This document shows, one piece after another, positions 1 to 14,903 of a stretch of DNA of 64,000 nucleotides. Below the pieces are notes generated by a model. That model did not search any database, was not told the origin of the DNA, and worked only from the letters and a program-made list of their open reading frames with translations. A program made the translations under genes and the position numbers. Source of the DNA: Phorcus lineatus (Eukaryota; Mollusca; Gastropoda; Trochida; Trochidae); the NCBI GenBank assembly GCA_921293015.1, contig OV121088.1:15599645-15663644 (forward strand). The letters run 5' to 3'. How positions within the stretch are numbered: the first letter of the stretch is position 1; every line of letters begins with the position of its first letter.

Positions 1-3000
1 TGCCAAATTTGAATAATCTTCACCCATTGGTGATTAAGTTTCTTTCTGTAACAACTATCTAACAGTCACCAAAATTATGATCTGTCGAAGGATTCAACCT
101 ATACACCTTCGAAAAAAAGATTATAAAAATCGAAAAAATACGTGTTTCTTCGTGTGTCAGTTCGCTAAAAGGTTTGACACTTGCAAAAGCATTTAATCTT
201 TGGAGTGAGTGGCAAATATGTGAATGCCATCAAACTCGACATGTTGTGAATGACACCATTAGAGGATATTATGTGTTTTGGCGACTGAATTACAGTGCTC
301 AGGACATTCTGATATTCAAAACCGAGGTTTTTCCACTAAACATGATGAACCATAGGTCGCACGGTGTGATCAACGTTTAGGGGATGCATATATAAAATCG
401 TGTTGCTAAACTAATTGATTATTCTGCAAATCATAATTACTAAACAGACAAATTTGATGTTTGCGAAAACTCAAGTATTCCCTGTGACCTGAGAATGTAA
501 TTTAAGGCTGGTGTCAAGATACTTCCAATCTAGCCCCGCACCATATTTGAACAAAATAATCAAACTGATAATAACAATAAATCATTTCTCGCTAAACCTA
601 ACTTAAGACGTTGGATAGAAAAAGGAAAGATAAGAGTATATAAGTATGTCTCCCTCAAAGATTCCAATAACTGGAAACCTGAAAGAAAATCGAAAATAAT
701 CCAGATATATGTCTAAAGATATGTCTTAGATGAGTCTCAAAACATATTTCACAGAAAGACAAGGTGACACCAGCTTAGCCGAAGAATTCATGGAAATGAC
801 AAGTTGTTGAAAAACTAATTAATCTCTCTCGAAATATGTATGGCAAAATAATAAAGTAACACGAGCTAGGAATATTGTTTCCTTAATACACAAGACTGCA
901 GAAAAATATCAAATAATAGAATAAAAGTGTATTAACCTATTTCAGCATATGCTGCATCATCCCTTCAAATATAGAGTCAATTTTTATGCCATTCTAGATA
1001 CTAACTCTATAAAGCCTCACTGACGGAAGCATATTTCTGGAAAAGCTTCTTGATCACCAACATTTCAGTCCTACAGACCTTTAGTGACAGCAATCTGACT
1101 TGAAATACAGATACAAATCTACTATTCACACTATTCATCATTAAGGAACTATAGTATGGTCTCTCAAGCGAAGTCTTTTCGGGCATTTGACGTTGATATG
1201 AAAAATATCCGAATCTAGCACCATCAATCGATAATGACTTGCCTCAAAATATTAATAAGATAGTTGATTGACGTATGTAGAAATAACTGGTTCAAGCTCT
1301 CGCCTAACGTGATTGAAATCAAGAATTAGTTTTCTGTCAAAGTTTGGTCCTCCTATAACAGAAGATGATTGGCAGGAAGATGATAAATCTGAAATAGACA
1401 TCGTAAATTTGAAGTATAATTTAATAGGACTGAAATGTACATGATGGATTCGAAATGTAAATAGTGGTTACAATTCACAATCATCTTGAACTTGATAAGG
1501 CGACCGAATGTTCGCACTGAAGAATGGCTAGAAATCACGAGTTTTATTAAATGAAAAACAGGCATAGTACTTTAGAATTGTGATCATAAGGGCATTCATG
1601 TATATCGATACGTTTCATACCAGCGGTATTACCTGTATCAAACGCATTTGAAACAATACCAATGTACTTGTATTATTGGGCTTTCGAATTTCGTTTTGAC
1701 CAAAAAATCATCCAAATAAAACTATCACTCTAAAATATCTCTTAACATAACAATGCAAGAAAAATGTCAATCATAACTGTAATTTTCGTCTTATGGTAGA
1801 ACAGATAAGATAAACAACAACTTTATGGGTATAAAGAACCCTTTGCTTAGCAAAACCTATCTTTTAAAAAAATATGAAAACATTATTGCAACAACGATGA
1901 CCACAACTGCAATTATACTCTTGAACCATATGACATAGCATTTTCAATGTTCTATTAAATAAAATATTCTATTCAATTAAACTATCGAAGCACTAAGAAG
2001 GGATATTTCTCAATAACTCAATATCAACAGACATGTGATTTAAAAATTACCAGATTAACGAAATAAATAAAATAATTACTTATGGTTGAGATAGAAGGAT
2101 TCTTTGTTAAATAAACGCTACATGCATTAAAAATCGATGTTTTGGGCGAGTACCATTTACAAAAAACGCAAATTCACGTAATTGGGATTAATAATGAGTT
2201 GTATCTTCACGACGAACATGACAAAAAGTTATTCTGCTATAATTCAAAGATAATCAAATCAAATGTAGACAACTGTTGATTCAATGAAAAACATTGCAAT
2301 GCAAGTTGAAGAAAATGTTTCCGAAGAAAAGGATGGTATCACTTTTGTAAAAAAAACGCCTTTTGAAAACAGTATCTACTAATATATATTTCATAACTCT
2401 CAAAAACATAAGACAATGTATATTTTTAAAATGAGGAATCCCTTCAGATGGCGAAAACAACATCAATAGCGAAATAAGCATCTTCCAATACCTATTTCTC
2501 GAAAGTAAATAACATGACCACATAAACTCGGCTCAAACGAGAAATAAAACCTTCCCGATGGAAATCAACATACAATTTATCTTTCGAAATTGACAACATT
2601 CACCCTGAACGAGGTTCCCTGTTTACTGAAATTGCTTCCATCAATCAAATTATCGCATTTATGTCAGTGGATAAGCGTCTGACAGATCCCGAAGTTGTCA
2701 ATTTCGCATTACATAGTGCAAACTATTGATTGGATCGTATAGATTTTTACATCGGAATGACATTTTGAAGACCTTTGAGAAATATAACCTTGAAGAAATG
2801 GTTACAATTTGCTCTTATGAATTGTAATGAGTATATTACAGAACTTAAGATTTCAGTAGATAATTTTCACAGATGAAACGTCCATAGTGTTTATATACAG
2901 ACGCCTGAGTAAAACTTGAAGTACAGAAATAATATATTTCCACATATATCGATGTGTCTTACCAAATCCGAGGCCGCTATAAACAAGATAACATTTATAA

Positions 3001-3650
3001 GCGTCCTAACTGGTGGTTTCTCACAATATAAATAAAAACATTTGTGATGTTAATTTTTGACTTAAAATGTTGTATGCGGGATGATATAATTTTTGAGGCA
3101 TTGATAACGGATGGGAGGATACGTTGCCCGTTCTACATGTGGCGCTGATCTTTCACGACATTCAGACATCGGTTTCGTGAAATATGAGGTTGTAATAACT
3201 AATTGGTCGAATTCCCGAGATTATCACTCAGAGGTTATCAATATTCATACATATATCATTTAGGAAAATCCTACTGATATCGCCTGCCCCAGCATTCAGG
3301 TCTCACTGACACACAGAAACTCGACCAATAAAGTGAAGCTGTTTTGGATTTCTGAATTTAATGGCTACTATTCCATCATCGAGAAAGCATGTATTGACAT
3401 CTAAGATTATTCATTGAATAGCAAAGCAAAAATAGCAAACCTTGGGTGAAACTGCAATGAATATATTATACACTTCAAAATACTTTAGAAAAGCAGGTGA
3501 AACAGTTATAATGATAGATCGACAACTTTGATGTGCTTACTTTGCATTATTTTTTAAATTGCGGTTTACAACTTGGGATGACTATTAACGTACAAGAAAC
3601 AACTGTGCCCACAAACTATCAAAAATGTAGACAGTAAGCCATGCTTTCTA
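1..3650. other. Non-coding AT-rich stretch
   Basis: No convincing exon, transposon domain, RNA gene or tandem repeat seen. Open frames here are under about 80 codons with no recognisable motif. Confidence 0.6.
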
Positions 3651-3651
3651 T

Positions 3652-3750
3652 ACTATCGATAGTTTTTAAAAAAGAATTACAATCGATAGAGGACTATCGG
3701 CAAATTAACTATTGCGATGGGTCGATGGTACGACCCATCGTTACACCCTT
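3652..3750. repeat. Hairpin cluster resembling one end of a short DNA transposon
   Basis: A palindrome ACTATCGATAGT (3652-3663) is followed by a perfect 10-bp inverted repeat, CGATGGGTCG at 3715-3724 and CGACCCATCG at 3731-3740, with a 6-base loop. The right edge reads, on the minus strand, CAAGGGTGTAACGATGGG, a terminus style common in hAT-type MITEs. No matching second end was found, so this may be a fragment. Confidence 0.4.
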
Positions 3751-6700
3751 GTACGAACAACATTATGTAAGAACATACTTAAAAATTGATTAAACATTGT
3801 TTTGTCATAAGGTCACGTCAAACAGCGATGAAAAGAAAAAGATGAAAGAACATTATTTCATTAAACTATTCAAGCCACAATTAAATGCAATTAATTTCAC
3901 CTAACTATGTTCATATCTAAAACTGCTGTTATAATCATATATGCGATTGGCGTAAAGTAATGACGTCACCAATCTGTGGGTACGAATCGATTGTCATGAG
4001 TTATGCGCCCCTTGTTCTGTGACGTCATAGCATGGCAACGTCATAAAGACCCCATGATGATCACTGAATAGTGTGAAATCGATCGGGGATTCAAATCATT
4101 TCCAGACTTTTGTTTTATACATATATATATATTAAAATATTAAAATCAAAAGCCAAGGGAAAATATCTACAATAAATACAGAGGCATTGAAAGTATCCCT
4201 ACACAAAAGATTTTAATATAACATATCATTTCATACGAGAGTCTTATTTAGTTTAATGAAATCACAACCACAAAAAAGATCTAACGAGAAACAGGATGCT
4301 TTAATTGATTCTCTATGTTGACAAAAAGATGTACCGATGTTTCAAGAACAAATGACATGTTTCTAATTGGAATGTTCTTAATTGGAGCACTTAGTTCAAT
4401 AAGTCAGTCAATAGTTCAATCGATCAGTGAACGCCTGGGAAATAAGTGGTATTTGCAAAGGTCTTGATTGATTACGTTGGGACAATGCAGTGCAGTATCG
4501 ATTTCATTTCTAAAAATAAATATTGATTTATAAGGCTTTTAAGAATATTCTTACCCTTTCTTTGGCTTCTCTTCGTTTTTTTTGCTGATGAAGGTAGTTC
4601 AAAACATACTGTTAAGAGTCTCTGAATCGGTAAGTTAGATTTCACGTCACATAGTTCATTTCATTTACATAAATCCGTTTAAAATTATCATATACTGTCG
4701 GGTTATTTTACAATACTACACAACTGTGCAAAGGTAAGAACATCGTGCTTGCGAAATGTTCACGGAGAATTGTACTTAATTGGGCACAGTAGTGTATACA
4801 ATGATGCCTGGAGCATTGATTGATAAATATCTTGTGTAACTAAATCGATAGATTAATGACTCTTTCACCTTCTCCTAAACATCACAAATTTCCTGCTTGT
4901 TTCGCAGAGACACACTTTCAGAGAGTTGTTTTAGCCAAGGTGACACCAGAAGCTTGTTTCAGTGTGGGCCAGCCAATCAGTTCTCACGACTGCAATGATG
5001 GAAGCCTATGTGTATCTATCTTTGTATCCATACTCTATAGCTAAAGGAATACGTTCCCATAAATCTCCACTATTATCAAACATCATTTATATAATCCTCA
5101 AGAAGCAAAACATAATGGTTCGGAAACAAAGCATTGCTAATATATAACTTGTCCAACAATAATACACACAAAAATAACCCCACAGCAATAAGAGGGGTAT
5201 CAATATTCGTTGATTTCTTAAACCCGTTTTTCTTAATATTCAAAAACTCATAAACTCAACTCAAAATTTCATATATAGCAACATATTTGACATTTCTCAT
5301 AAAGAATCATGTATATACATGTACATGTTTCACATCGCGTGACATTATATTTATTATGATATTATAAAATCATATTTTCAAGACATGAGAAGCCAAAAGT
5401 GTAAATATATACTTTTCTACTTCACGAAATGAGAAAAACATGATTTTCGACGAGGGATGTCAATTTCTTTCTTTATTTTTTTTCCAAAACGTAGTTAATG
5501 TCATTAATCTTAAGAATGGAGTAGCCACAAATGGCTATCGTACATACCTTATGACGTCATTCAATTTTTTCATGCCGTTACTGATAACGTTATTTGATTG
5601 AAAGTGTTATCAAATGTTTTTACCCAGTGAAAATACGGACGGCGCATTTGATCATTGGAATATAATAAATCACAATAAATGCAAATGAAAAAAATAAATA
5701 CGAATTTTATGGATCGACCTCCTTGCGTGAATTGTACATACCTGCCCTGATTGTGCCTAAAGCAAAGGAACTCGACAATCCTAATGTTGAATAACTGCTA
5801 GTTAAGCTATTTTTTTATGTATTTCAGAGTATCACTCTGATAGCGTTGGATTGAAACATCCTACTTAATAACGTTCTTCTGAATTTATCATAAAGAATAT
5901 CTAACACAAAAAAATCATTGAAAAAGGGGAACTTAAATAACCATTGATTTGTAGGTTGTGAGGATTTGAATTGGTTTTTTTAACCATCACTCAATTGATG
6001 CAGCTCATTCACGTTCATTTGAACAACAGATATCAAGTTTGATATTAATGATTCTTCATGAATATCAATTTTTCAACAACCAAATTCCTGGAACATTATT
6101 CATAAAAGTATTCTTGGCATTAAATTTGTATCGTTTTTTTTCCTTTTAATCACCCTAAGTGATTTGTCATATTTTCTGAGTTATTGGTTTCAAATTCACC
6201 CATTGATCACTAATGATGAGTGTTAAACGAATCAAGATAGAGCTGATCATCAGTCATAATCAAACCTCATTGTATCATATTCAAATCATTTTGAAAAACT
6301 AACGTTGACCTTTAGGAAGTCTTGAAATAGGACATAATATGCATATTTGACTTGAAAGTATGAATTATGTATTACATTAACACAATAAATCATACTCCCG
6401 ACAGTTAGATTTAAAGGAGATATTAAATTTACATCTTTCAATTGCTGAGGGTTTTTTTCACTTTGAGTTGATTATGCATCTTTGCTCTTTCAGTTAAATC
6501 AGTTATTAAACAGTATCCGACAAGAATTGTACATTTTCATACTTCTTAAACCTAATGTCTCATAAGTCTAATATGAAGGAATTGGCAGTGTGTTGTCTGT
6601 GACGCCTTTGAGCAATGACGTCACAATAAATGAATCCTTGCAACGTCACAGAAACGGTTAGTCATAATGTAATGTTATAGCTGAGTCATGTTGGAGAAAA

Positions 6701-9102
6701 TCGTCATTCTTTTAACACTCGTTTGAATATATGCTGGCTGTATACCTTATTTACTTTCATATTAGTGAACGATGAGGCAAATAAATGAAGGACACTATAT
6801 CAAATACACCAAGACATAAAAATATGGTATAACAACTAGTTAGGTGAATAAAATCAACATACCTGTGAAAGGGCGTAATCCTTTGATGGCTTGTAAACAA
6901 AGCATGCACAACGTTCTGTAATGCCTAGGTTGTCAATCGTAAATAATTGAATCAGTTCGACGCAATTTAATGGGTGCCAAGAACCAACCATGAAAACAAA
7001 TCGCTCCAAGAACAAATTTACTTAGTCAGTAGATTAGATATCTTATTCCGGTGTTGGCCACGTGTCTGCTGTTTAAACAGTCGGGCGTGCAATGAAGTGT
7101 AACATTACGACGTATCGTTAGTCAAGGAGTGCCATAAAACTTGCTTCCTTTGGGTCGATAGCTTCTTCTCTGCAGTTAAGTCTATACCTCATTTGCTCAG
7201 GAACCTGCCATTAATGGGGCAGTATAGAAGACTGGTATAAGATCCGGATCGATTTTCACCCAGAGAGGTTTAAATGGCGTTTAATGCATTGCAAGTATTA
7301 GTTTCGATTTGGCGATCTCATCGAGTTCAATATCTAGTAAGACGATCTCAGTTCTGGATTGAACTGATTTTATTTTAAACGCATGCTTCTTTCGCTCGTT
7401 AATCACTCCGACTGTGGAGAAGGGAGAGAGCTGCAAATCGATTTAGAAAATCCAAAAGATTGGACAAATCGTGCTCTGCATACCAATAAGTCTTGCGTGA
7501 GTCCTCAACAGTATCCTAGACATAGCCGCAACTCATTTCACTCCTTCAGAATTTCAAAGGGAAAAAAGTCAGCCTTGTCGAACGCAGGTGTATAAGTATT
7601 ATTTGCTCACAAAGACGAATCGACTAGGTACTATTGGTGACGCTACAGCATCGATCCAAGGTTGTCTGGTACATACTACTCACCTTGGCTACTCCCGTCT
7701 ATTTAAATGTGTGGTTTAAAAGGGAAAAGGAGTTCAAGGAAACCATGAATGCTTTGGAAGTAGAGATAAAGAAAATAGCAGAGGCTATGACCAGTTACAT
7801 TTACCCAGGATTAACGACATACAAAAATCAAAATTATTTGCTCAGGGCACGATATAATTAAATCGGCACACTGAAGTCTGTTTACTTATATACCTATATA
7901 TATATAATATATAGATTGCTTATCATCAGCACACTGTTTCATTTGGAATATACAGGACAACCAAAACTGAACGCTTTGGTCATAAGGTCATCTAACAAGA
8001 TACCTTTCACTGGCCATAATTTGACCGGAGGTCATCTTATTATCGCCAACTGAATCAATGGATCTCGTAACCGACAAGCCAATGCTGTTGACGCTGATCT
8101 ATTTCATTGTGTGGGCGAGTTTTATATTGCGCTGTTGCTTACAACAATTATATATAATTAAATGGAAGAATCTTACATAGAGATAATTATGTGAACATTA
8201 ACGTGCTCACATTACATACATATACACAATATACATGATAGATAGATACTTGGATATAAAACTTATAATTCATTGTTCCATCAAACGTCGAGAATTTGCA
8301 ATGTAAGTACAAATGTTCACACTAAGGGATGTTATAATGCATTCAATAACTGGCATTCCAAAAGCTTCTTTACCAAATGTCACCTTCCTTTATCAAACCC
8401 ATGCCTAAAGCATTACCTGTGCTTGACAAAGGTCCATATACGTTTGAGTACTTTGGATTGAAGTTACCTTTACATACAAGTATGTATGAGATAGTCTTTT
8501 TAAGTCGTAAAAACGACAATAGGTAATTGTTCTGTTACAGACGTGAAGTAGCAGCTTTAATATGAAATAATTTAAATATCATTCATTATCGAAAAGTAAA
8601 GAAGGTGAAAGAAAACTCTTATCAAAACAACATCGAATGCGTGTCTGTTATGGTATATATCCGAAGGGGAGGATATGGATTTGGTGAAGGAATAAGTAAA
8701 ATATTTCTACAAGTATTAATACTAGTTAGCACAATAACACAATCAGTATAAGTATAAGTAGTGATTTTTTCATTTAAAATCAAATTATTTTCGCTTCATA
8801 GGATCACTTTTACAAGGCAATTAAATTGAACCGATTATTCTTCATGACCAAAAAGCTGATCACTTACACCAATCTTTCCTTACGCATTTGCAATGATTTT
8901 CATGTCTTGCCCGTTTTACAGTTTAGGGTGATGCTGATATGAAAGATTGATGTAAATGATGAATTATTTGCCTTGCGTGCATTAAAAATTGGCTTGCAAA
9001 AGTGATCCTAAGACTTTATTACAAAGTGCAAGAAATTTGAATCAGCATCGTCTTCATTAATATGAGTTTATTATCAATATCATTTTATCATTATTATTGT
9101 TA
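3751..9102. other. Non-coding stretch with scattered CRE palindromes
   Basis: No supported gene. Single TGACGTCA palindromes lie at 5552-5559 and 6616-6623, the latter with flanking TGACGC and ACGTCA half sites. Short AT runs occur near 7.9 kb. A 75-codon open frame at 7634-7861 has no recognisable domain and I do not call it. Confidence 0.5.
3961..4045. promoter_or_regulatory. Cluster of CRE-type palindromes TGACGTCA
   Basis: Two perfect TGACGTCA palindromes (3961-3968 and 4020-4027) and a nearby AACGTCAT half-type site occur within 85 bp. TGACGTCA is the known binding site of CREB/ATF bZIP factors. No gene start is visible next to it, so a regulatory role is only possible; it may belong to a repeat, since similar clusters recur at 6.6 and 27.9 kb. 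Confidence 0.35.
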
Positions 9103-9207
<105 letters not shown>

Positions 9208-9789
9208 TCAGTTAAAGTATTAGTATTAGTATATGTGCTCCTATTGTATCAATACAAATATTTGTATAAAGATCATTTTTTTCCAGTATATATATAATTT
9301 ACATTGGAAGATTGACCGTCTGCGGTCTAATGAAATTTACGCCAGCGTGTTATCGTACATCAATACAAATTTCGATTGTCGTTAAAAAAATGTAATCGCT
9401 CACCAAAATCGAAGAACAGCTGTATATGGCTTCGACCGACCTGCACACAATTCTGTCCACAAAAGTTCACACTGTAGACGAGCTATCACAGAAACGGCGT
9501 ACATCTCATATATTTACTTTGTCTCTTCCAATTTCCGTGTTTCCAGTTTTATCACCTTTGTTAATAAGGTACCGCATCTCAAATCAATTTTGGTGAAAGA
9601 ATCAGTATTTGGTTAGGATTTATCATTTGAGTCAATATGTAGATTATCCTCTTGAAATACGTAGAAAGGGATTGATTGAGTAGCAGGCATTGCAAGTGTC
9701 TATGGTCTGGGTAAATGATGTTTCACCAGAAATATTTTTATCACTTTCATTCACCAGTTATAGTTAGTGTAAACGAGTGTTTAATCACT

Positions 9790-10925
9790 TTAATAAACCA
9801 TGAATAGGTAATTTTAACGATTATGTCATCGGTTTGATATCCCAAGAATATTAAGTGTTAGTGGTTGTTTCATCAGTTTGATAAACCATTAATAGTTAGT
9901 GTCAGTGGTTGTTTCATCGATTTGATAAACCATGAATAGTTAGTGTCAGTGGTTGTTTCATCAGTTCATCAATCCATGAACAGTTAGTGTCAATAGTTGT
10001 TTCATCCGTTTGATAAAACATGAATAGTTAGTGTCAATGATTCTTTCATCAGTTTCATAAACCATGAATAGTTAGTGTCAATAGTTGTTTCATCGGTTTG
10101 ATAAACCATGAATAGTTAGTGTCAATGGTTATTTCATCAGTTTATCAAACCATGAGAAGTAAGTGTCAATAGTTGTTTCATCAGTTTGATAAACCATGAA
10201 TAGTTAGTGTCAATAGTTGTTTTATCGGTTTGATAAACCATGAATAGGCAGTGTCAATGGTTGTTTCATCGGTTTGATAAACCATGACTAGTTAGTGTCA
10301 GTAGTCTTTCATCAGTTTTATAAACCATGGATAGGCAGTGTCAATGGTTGTTTCATCGGTTTGATAAACCATGAATAGGTAGTGTCAATAGTTGTTTCAT
10401 CATTTTGATAAACCATGAATAGTTAGTGTCAATGATTCTTTCATCAGTTTGATAAACCATGAATAGTTAGTGTCAATAGTTGTTTTATCGGTTTGATAAA
10501 CCATGAATAGGCAGTGTCAATGGTTGTTTCATCGGTTTGATAAACCATGACTAGTTAGTGTCAGTAGTTGTTTCATCAGTTTTATAAACCATGGATAGGC
10601 AGTGTCAATAGTTGTTTCATCATTTTGATAAATCATGAATAGTTAGTGTCAATGATTCTTTCATCAGTTTGATAAACCATGACTAGTTAGTGTCAATAGT
10701 TGTTTCATCAGTTTTATAAACCATGAATAGGCAGTGTCAATGGTTGTTTCATCAGTTTTACAAACAATGGATAGGCAGTGTCAGCGGTTGTTTCATCAGT
10801 TTTATAAACCATGGATAGGCAGTGTCAGCAGTTGTTTTATCAGTTCAAAAAAACATGCTGATTTGTTGTCAAAGGTTGTTTCATCAGTTTGATAAACCTG
10901 AATGGTAAGTGTCAATAGTTATTAA
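9790..10925. repeat. 44-bp minisatellite, about 25 copies
   Basis: Tandem units with a 44-bp period; successive CATGAA starts at 9931 and 9975 fix the period. The unit core contains ATAGTTAGTGTCAATRGTTG followed by TTTCATCRGTTTGATAAACC. Copies diverge by point changes and small indels, and the edges are more degenerate. There are variant subtypes (AATAGTTAG, AATAGGCAG, ACTAGTTAG) alternating along the array, suggesting block duplications of several units. No unique spacers, so not a CRISPR. Confidence 0.93.
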
Positions 10926-13900
10926 ATCAGATAGACTGTTTTGCTGTATATTCCCTTACAAAAATATGTCGAGAAATTTAGAAACGATCTTATTGTTTAT
11001 AAATTGTTTCTTGTTGTATAAGACTAAATTCAAAGTTGTTAACCTCAGATAGTGTAAACTCATGATGTCATTCGAACCATTAGTTCTTCTTGAGAAAAAA
11101 ACTGCTTATTTACTGTCCACTCAAGATGGGTGTCTGGTTAATGATTCGTTTGCATCCTCTTCCTGTCTGCAGTTTTCAAGAATGTCGTATTTGGTATAAT
11201 ACATTACATATAAGACAATGAAGACAAGGATATTTAATTGAGGTATAACTCTTTATTTTCATACATCTTTATACTGTTTTCAAGCACCATAACGTTTGAT
11301 CCATGTCTTATTTAAATTGCCAACTTCTAGAATGCCACTTAAACAATTCATATAAGACAATGTCTCTTTTTGCAGTGTGTGAACCAAGGTTCGATTAATT
11401 ACGATAAAATGTTATCAACTGTTTTATAAGTTTTGGTTATATGTTTTTCATAATTAATGATAATTAAGTTTATATTTCATAATTAGCTTCTATGCACTTA
11501 CATACGTTTTTAATTGTAAAACCACGCTCTTCGTTAACTACATTGCAATCCGTTCAACATGATTTATTCAAGATCGTAAAATTTCCAATTTTTAAAAAAT
11601 TTGATAAAAAATATTATATAGGTATATATAAGTATATATTTTCAGAAATTTAAATCACCGATTCATTTGCTGTGATGACTCCTTTTAAAGTTTTGGACGT
11701 TATTTGTTATGGTCACCGAGAAAAATGCAATTAAGTTGATAAGCTTTTGTAGACACACTGTTACATACTCATATGAAATATTACTTGTGTGAGACGAAAT
11801 ATATTTTTAAAAGAGACATTTATTGGTCACCTGACTGAAAATAAATGAAACTTGCCACATGATGTTTAGTCAGAATATGACAAGAACTTTATATATTTGA
11901 AGTAGATCGATCCAGCCATGGTTAATCGATGTTGTCTTTACTTTGGATACATGTATTTAACTCTGATAGTGGTTTTCAGTATACAAAAGAACGAAGGAAG
12001 CGGTAATAACATCTCCCTAACATATATTTCTGCAACATGTGGGAATAATACATGTTTTGTTACATTCTGGTATGTATATAATATGTACTTCAGTTTATTT
12101 TGAAAAACGTTGGAGGTATTGATTGTGGCTCTCAGAACAACATCATCGCGTGACAAGGTAAGATATTTCTCACTCATATGAGAAACGTTAATCAAATCGT
12201 TTCAAGCCTCGTGGTTAATATTGCATAAGTGTTTGAGGCGGTTAATTAGAGATCTGTGCCTGACTTGTACCAATTGTGCAGAGGTCATTGGGTCATTAAG
12301 CAACCCCGCCCCCATCCCGGTTTTCAACGCTTTAACTGCATGTGCAGTGGCACGTTTATTCATAAGGATTATTCATCAATATTCATATTTAAGAAAAAAA
12401 CCTTGTTTTATAGTCTTCATTTTTTTCTTTATCTAAAATGCATGCTACTGTCCCTTTTAGTCAATGGTTTGACGCTTGACATAGATATGAAAACTCAACT
12501 ATTTTAGATTGATTGTTTGCTCCCGACCTCTTAGTTTCATAAGGCTTTGGAGAATTGTTTGAGAATTTTTTCAGTTCCATTTCTGTGCCTCGGTAGATCA
12601 GCATAATGCTAATTGCTTGCAACAGTGTTTCAGTAGTACTTAAGAATACATGCATTGTGTATTTATCAAACATAATATAGTTAAACATGGAAATTCATCT
12701 CTGTTAAAAGTAGAGGAAAAGTAACATTTAAATATTTGATTTCCTGATATTGTCATAATGTCACATGGTTTTAGTGGCGTTTTTTGAAATGAAGAACCAT
12801 TGACCCTGGGAGTCTTTACCGCCGAAAGACCTATCATTCTGCTAAACGTATTATTACTGATGATTCAGTATGAAATCTTAACAAACCCGCTCTAAATTTG
12901 ATAAGGGTATTTTTGGGTTGCTGGTTTGATAGAAATTCCTCTGGTTCTAATCCTAATTCGTATTCCTTATTTATGACGTGTAATTGTCCGATTCAAACTG
13001 TTTCGGGTTAGCATATACATCGATTTGAGATAGCCAAACAAATCTAAACCTGTGAAGAGAGTCAGGCTAGCTCTAGCTTTCGTGTTTACCATTTGTTTTC
13101 TATGTGTCAGCTGGTTTCAACTCTTACCAATGTCTAATTTATCAAAGGGATAATTGATCGGCAAATAGCAACCCTGTTTCAATGAGTCTCTAGTGTGCAT
13201 TATTAAATGTGAAATCAGAGGTAGGTTTTTCAATGACTTTACAAATGTATTGATAAGGAAGCCCGATTTACATCTTCACTCAACATTTGAAATCGGCTGC
13301 AAACTAAACCATCAACGTCTTAGATTGGACAGACATTAATCAGGTCTCCATCATGTTTTCAACCATGACCATTGCTGCTGAATATCATGAAATAATGGTC
13401 GACATTACTATGGACAATTCAACTGTCACTAAATCACAGTGTGGGGCATAACGTCAAAACTTCTAACGCACGGGTAACGGAAAAGATCGCCATTCTGCTG
13501 ATTAATGAAATCAAAGGTTGCGGAACTTCAAATCATCTCTTCAGAGAATAGTTTCTAGCATTAGATGTCAACAGCCCGTCTTAGACCATGCTGATGAATG
13601 TATTAGTAAATGTGAAAGCACATTCGGTTATTGACTGATAATGCGGTTTTGCGTTCAAAGGGAAGTAACTCAAAACACAAGTTGAGGTTTTTATACTATT
13701 CTCAACTATGATGATTGTTTGAAAGATGCACTATTTGAATTTTTAGATCTATTAATGAATTTGTCTGTCCGACTATTAGGGAATCCATGATACTAAAGAG
13801 GTGAGCTAGGTATTCCAAGAGTATTTTACTCGTATCACGGCTGCTAGTATTATTGCACGAAAAGAGCCCGCAACGTTGATGTTGCTATGCGCTGCGGTAA

Positions 13901-14484
13901 AACCTGTGAGCATCGACTTGAACCAGCTGTAGCGAGCCATGCACTGAGATTCAAATTCGCCATGGTGCCTTATTGTGGTTCCTATTGTATGCACGGTATA
14001 TCCACTGCATTGACATCATGTAACTGAGTACTGGCCGACTGACCCGAAAAAAAGCTCGTGCATTCAAAGCATCGCTGCGTTTAAAAAAGGGGTTTCTCTC
14101 ATTAGCGTATTCGAGTCGTAGGACATATTTTAGGATTTATTAACAATCTGTTGTCTGTTTGATTAATGTGCTGGACGAAAAGGAAATAACTTTTTATTAA
14201 AGTCCATTTTCCTTATAATAAACGGTTTACACTTTTAGTAAAATGTATGGTCAATATGAAAAGAAATATTTTGAATGAAACCATTGCTTTAATGAACCAC
14301 TGTTTAACTTACATGAAAGTAATTTGATCATACGAGAAAAAAATGAATGAATGAATGATTGAGACTGAGATGTATTAAAGAAGGTGTATTAATGAATGCA
14401 CCGTTTATAATAGGATGATACTCCGCTGAGAATATGATAGTTAACCAGGGTAACCCAATGCCTGGTAACTGGCTAAATACACTT
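10926..14484. other. Non-coding stretch
   Basis: No supported gene, transposon or RNA feature. Short open frames around 11.9-12.8 kb overlap each other on both strands and show no motif. Confidence 0.5.
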
Positions 14485-14903
14485 AACACACGGAAACCAA
14501 GTTGAAACCTTACAATAAACCAACAACAAGGAAACCAAGTTTTGAACCTGAAGTAAACTAAATCACGTAAACTAAGTTGAAACCTACAATAAACCTAGAA
14601 CACGGACACAAAGTTGACACCTAAAATGATCTAAAACACGGAAACCAAGTTGAAACCTACAATAAACTAAAACACGGAAACCATGATGATACCTACAATA
14701 AACCTAGAACATGAAAACCAAGTTGAAACCTACAATAAACCTAGAACACGGAAACCAAGTTGACACCTAAAATGATATAAAACACGGAAACCAAGATGAT
14801 ACCTTCAATGATATAAAACACGGAAACCAAGATGATACCTACAATAAACCTAGAACATGAAAACCAAGTTGAAACCTACAATAAACCTAGAACACGGAAA
14901 CCG
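14485..14903. repeat. 37-bp minisatellite, about 11 copies
   Basis: Tandem units of about 37 bp built from GAAACCAAGTTGAAACCTAC and AATAAACCTAGAACACG. Some copies carry deletions, or GATGATACC in place of TTGAAACC. No open reading frame runs through it. Confidence 0.9.

Noticed and set aside
9790..10925. Possible CRISPR-like array
   Set aside because: Units are contiguous 44-bp tandem copies with no unique spacers, in an animal genome; it is a minisatellite.
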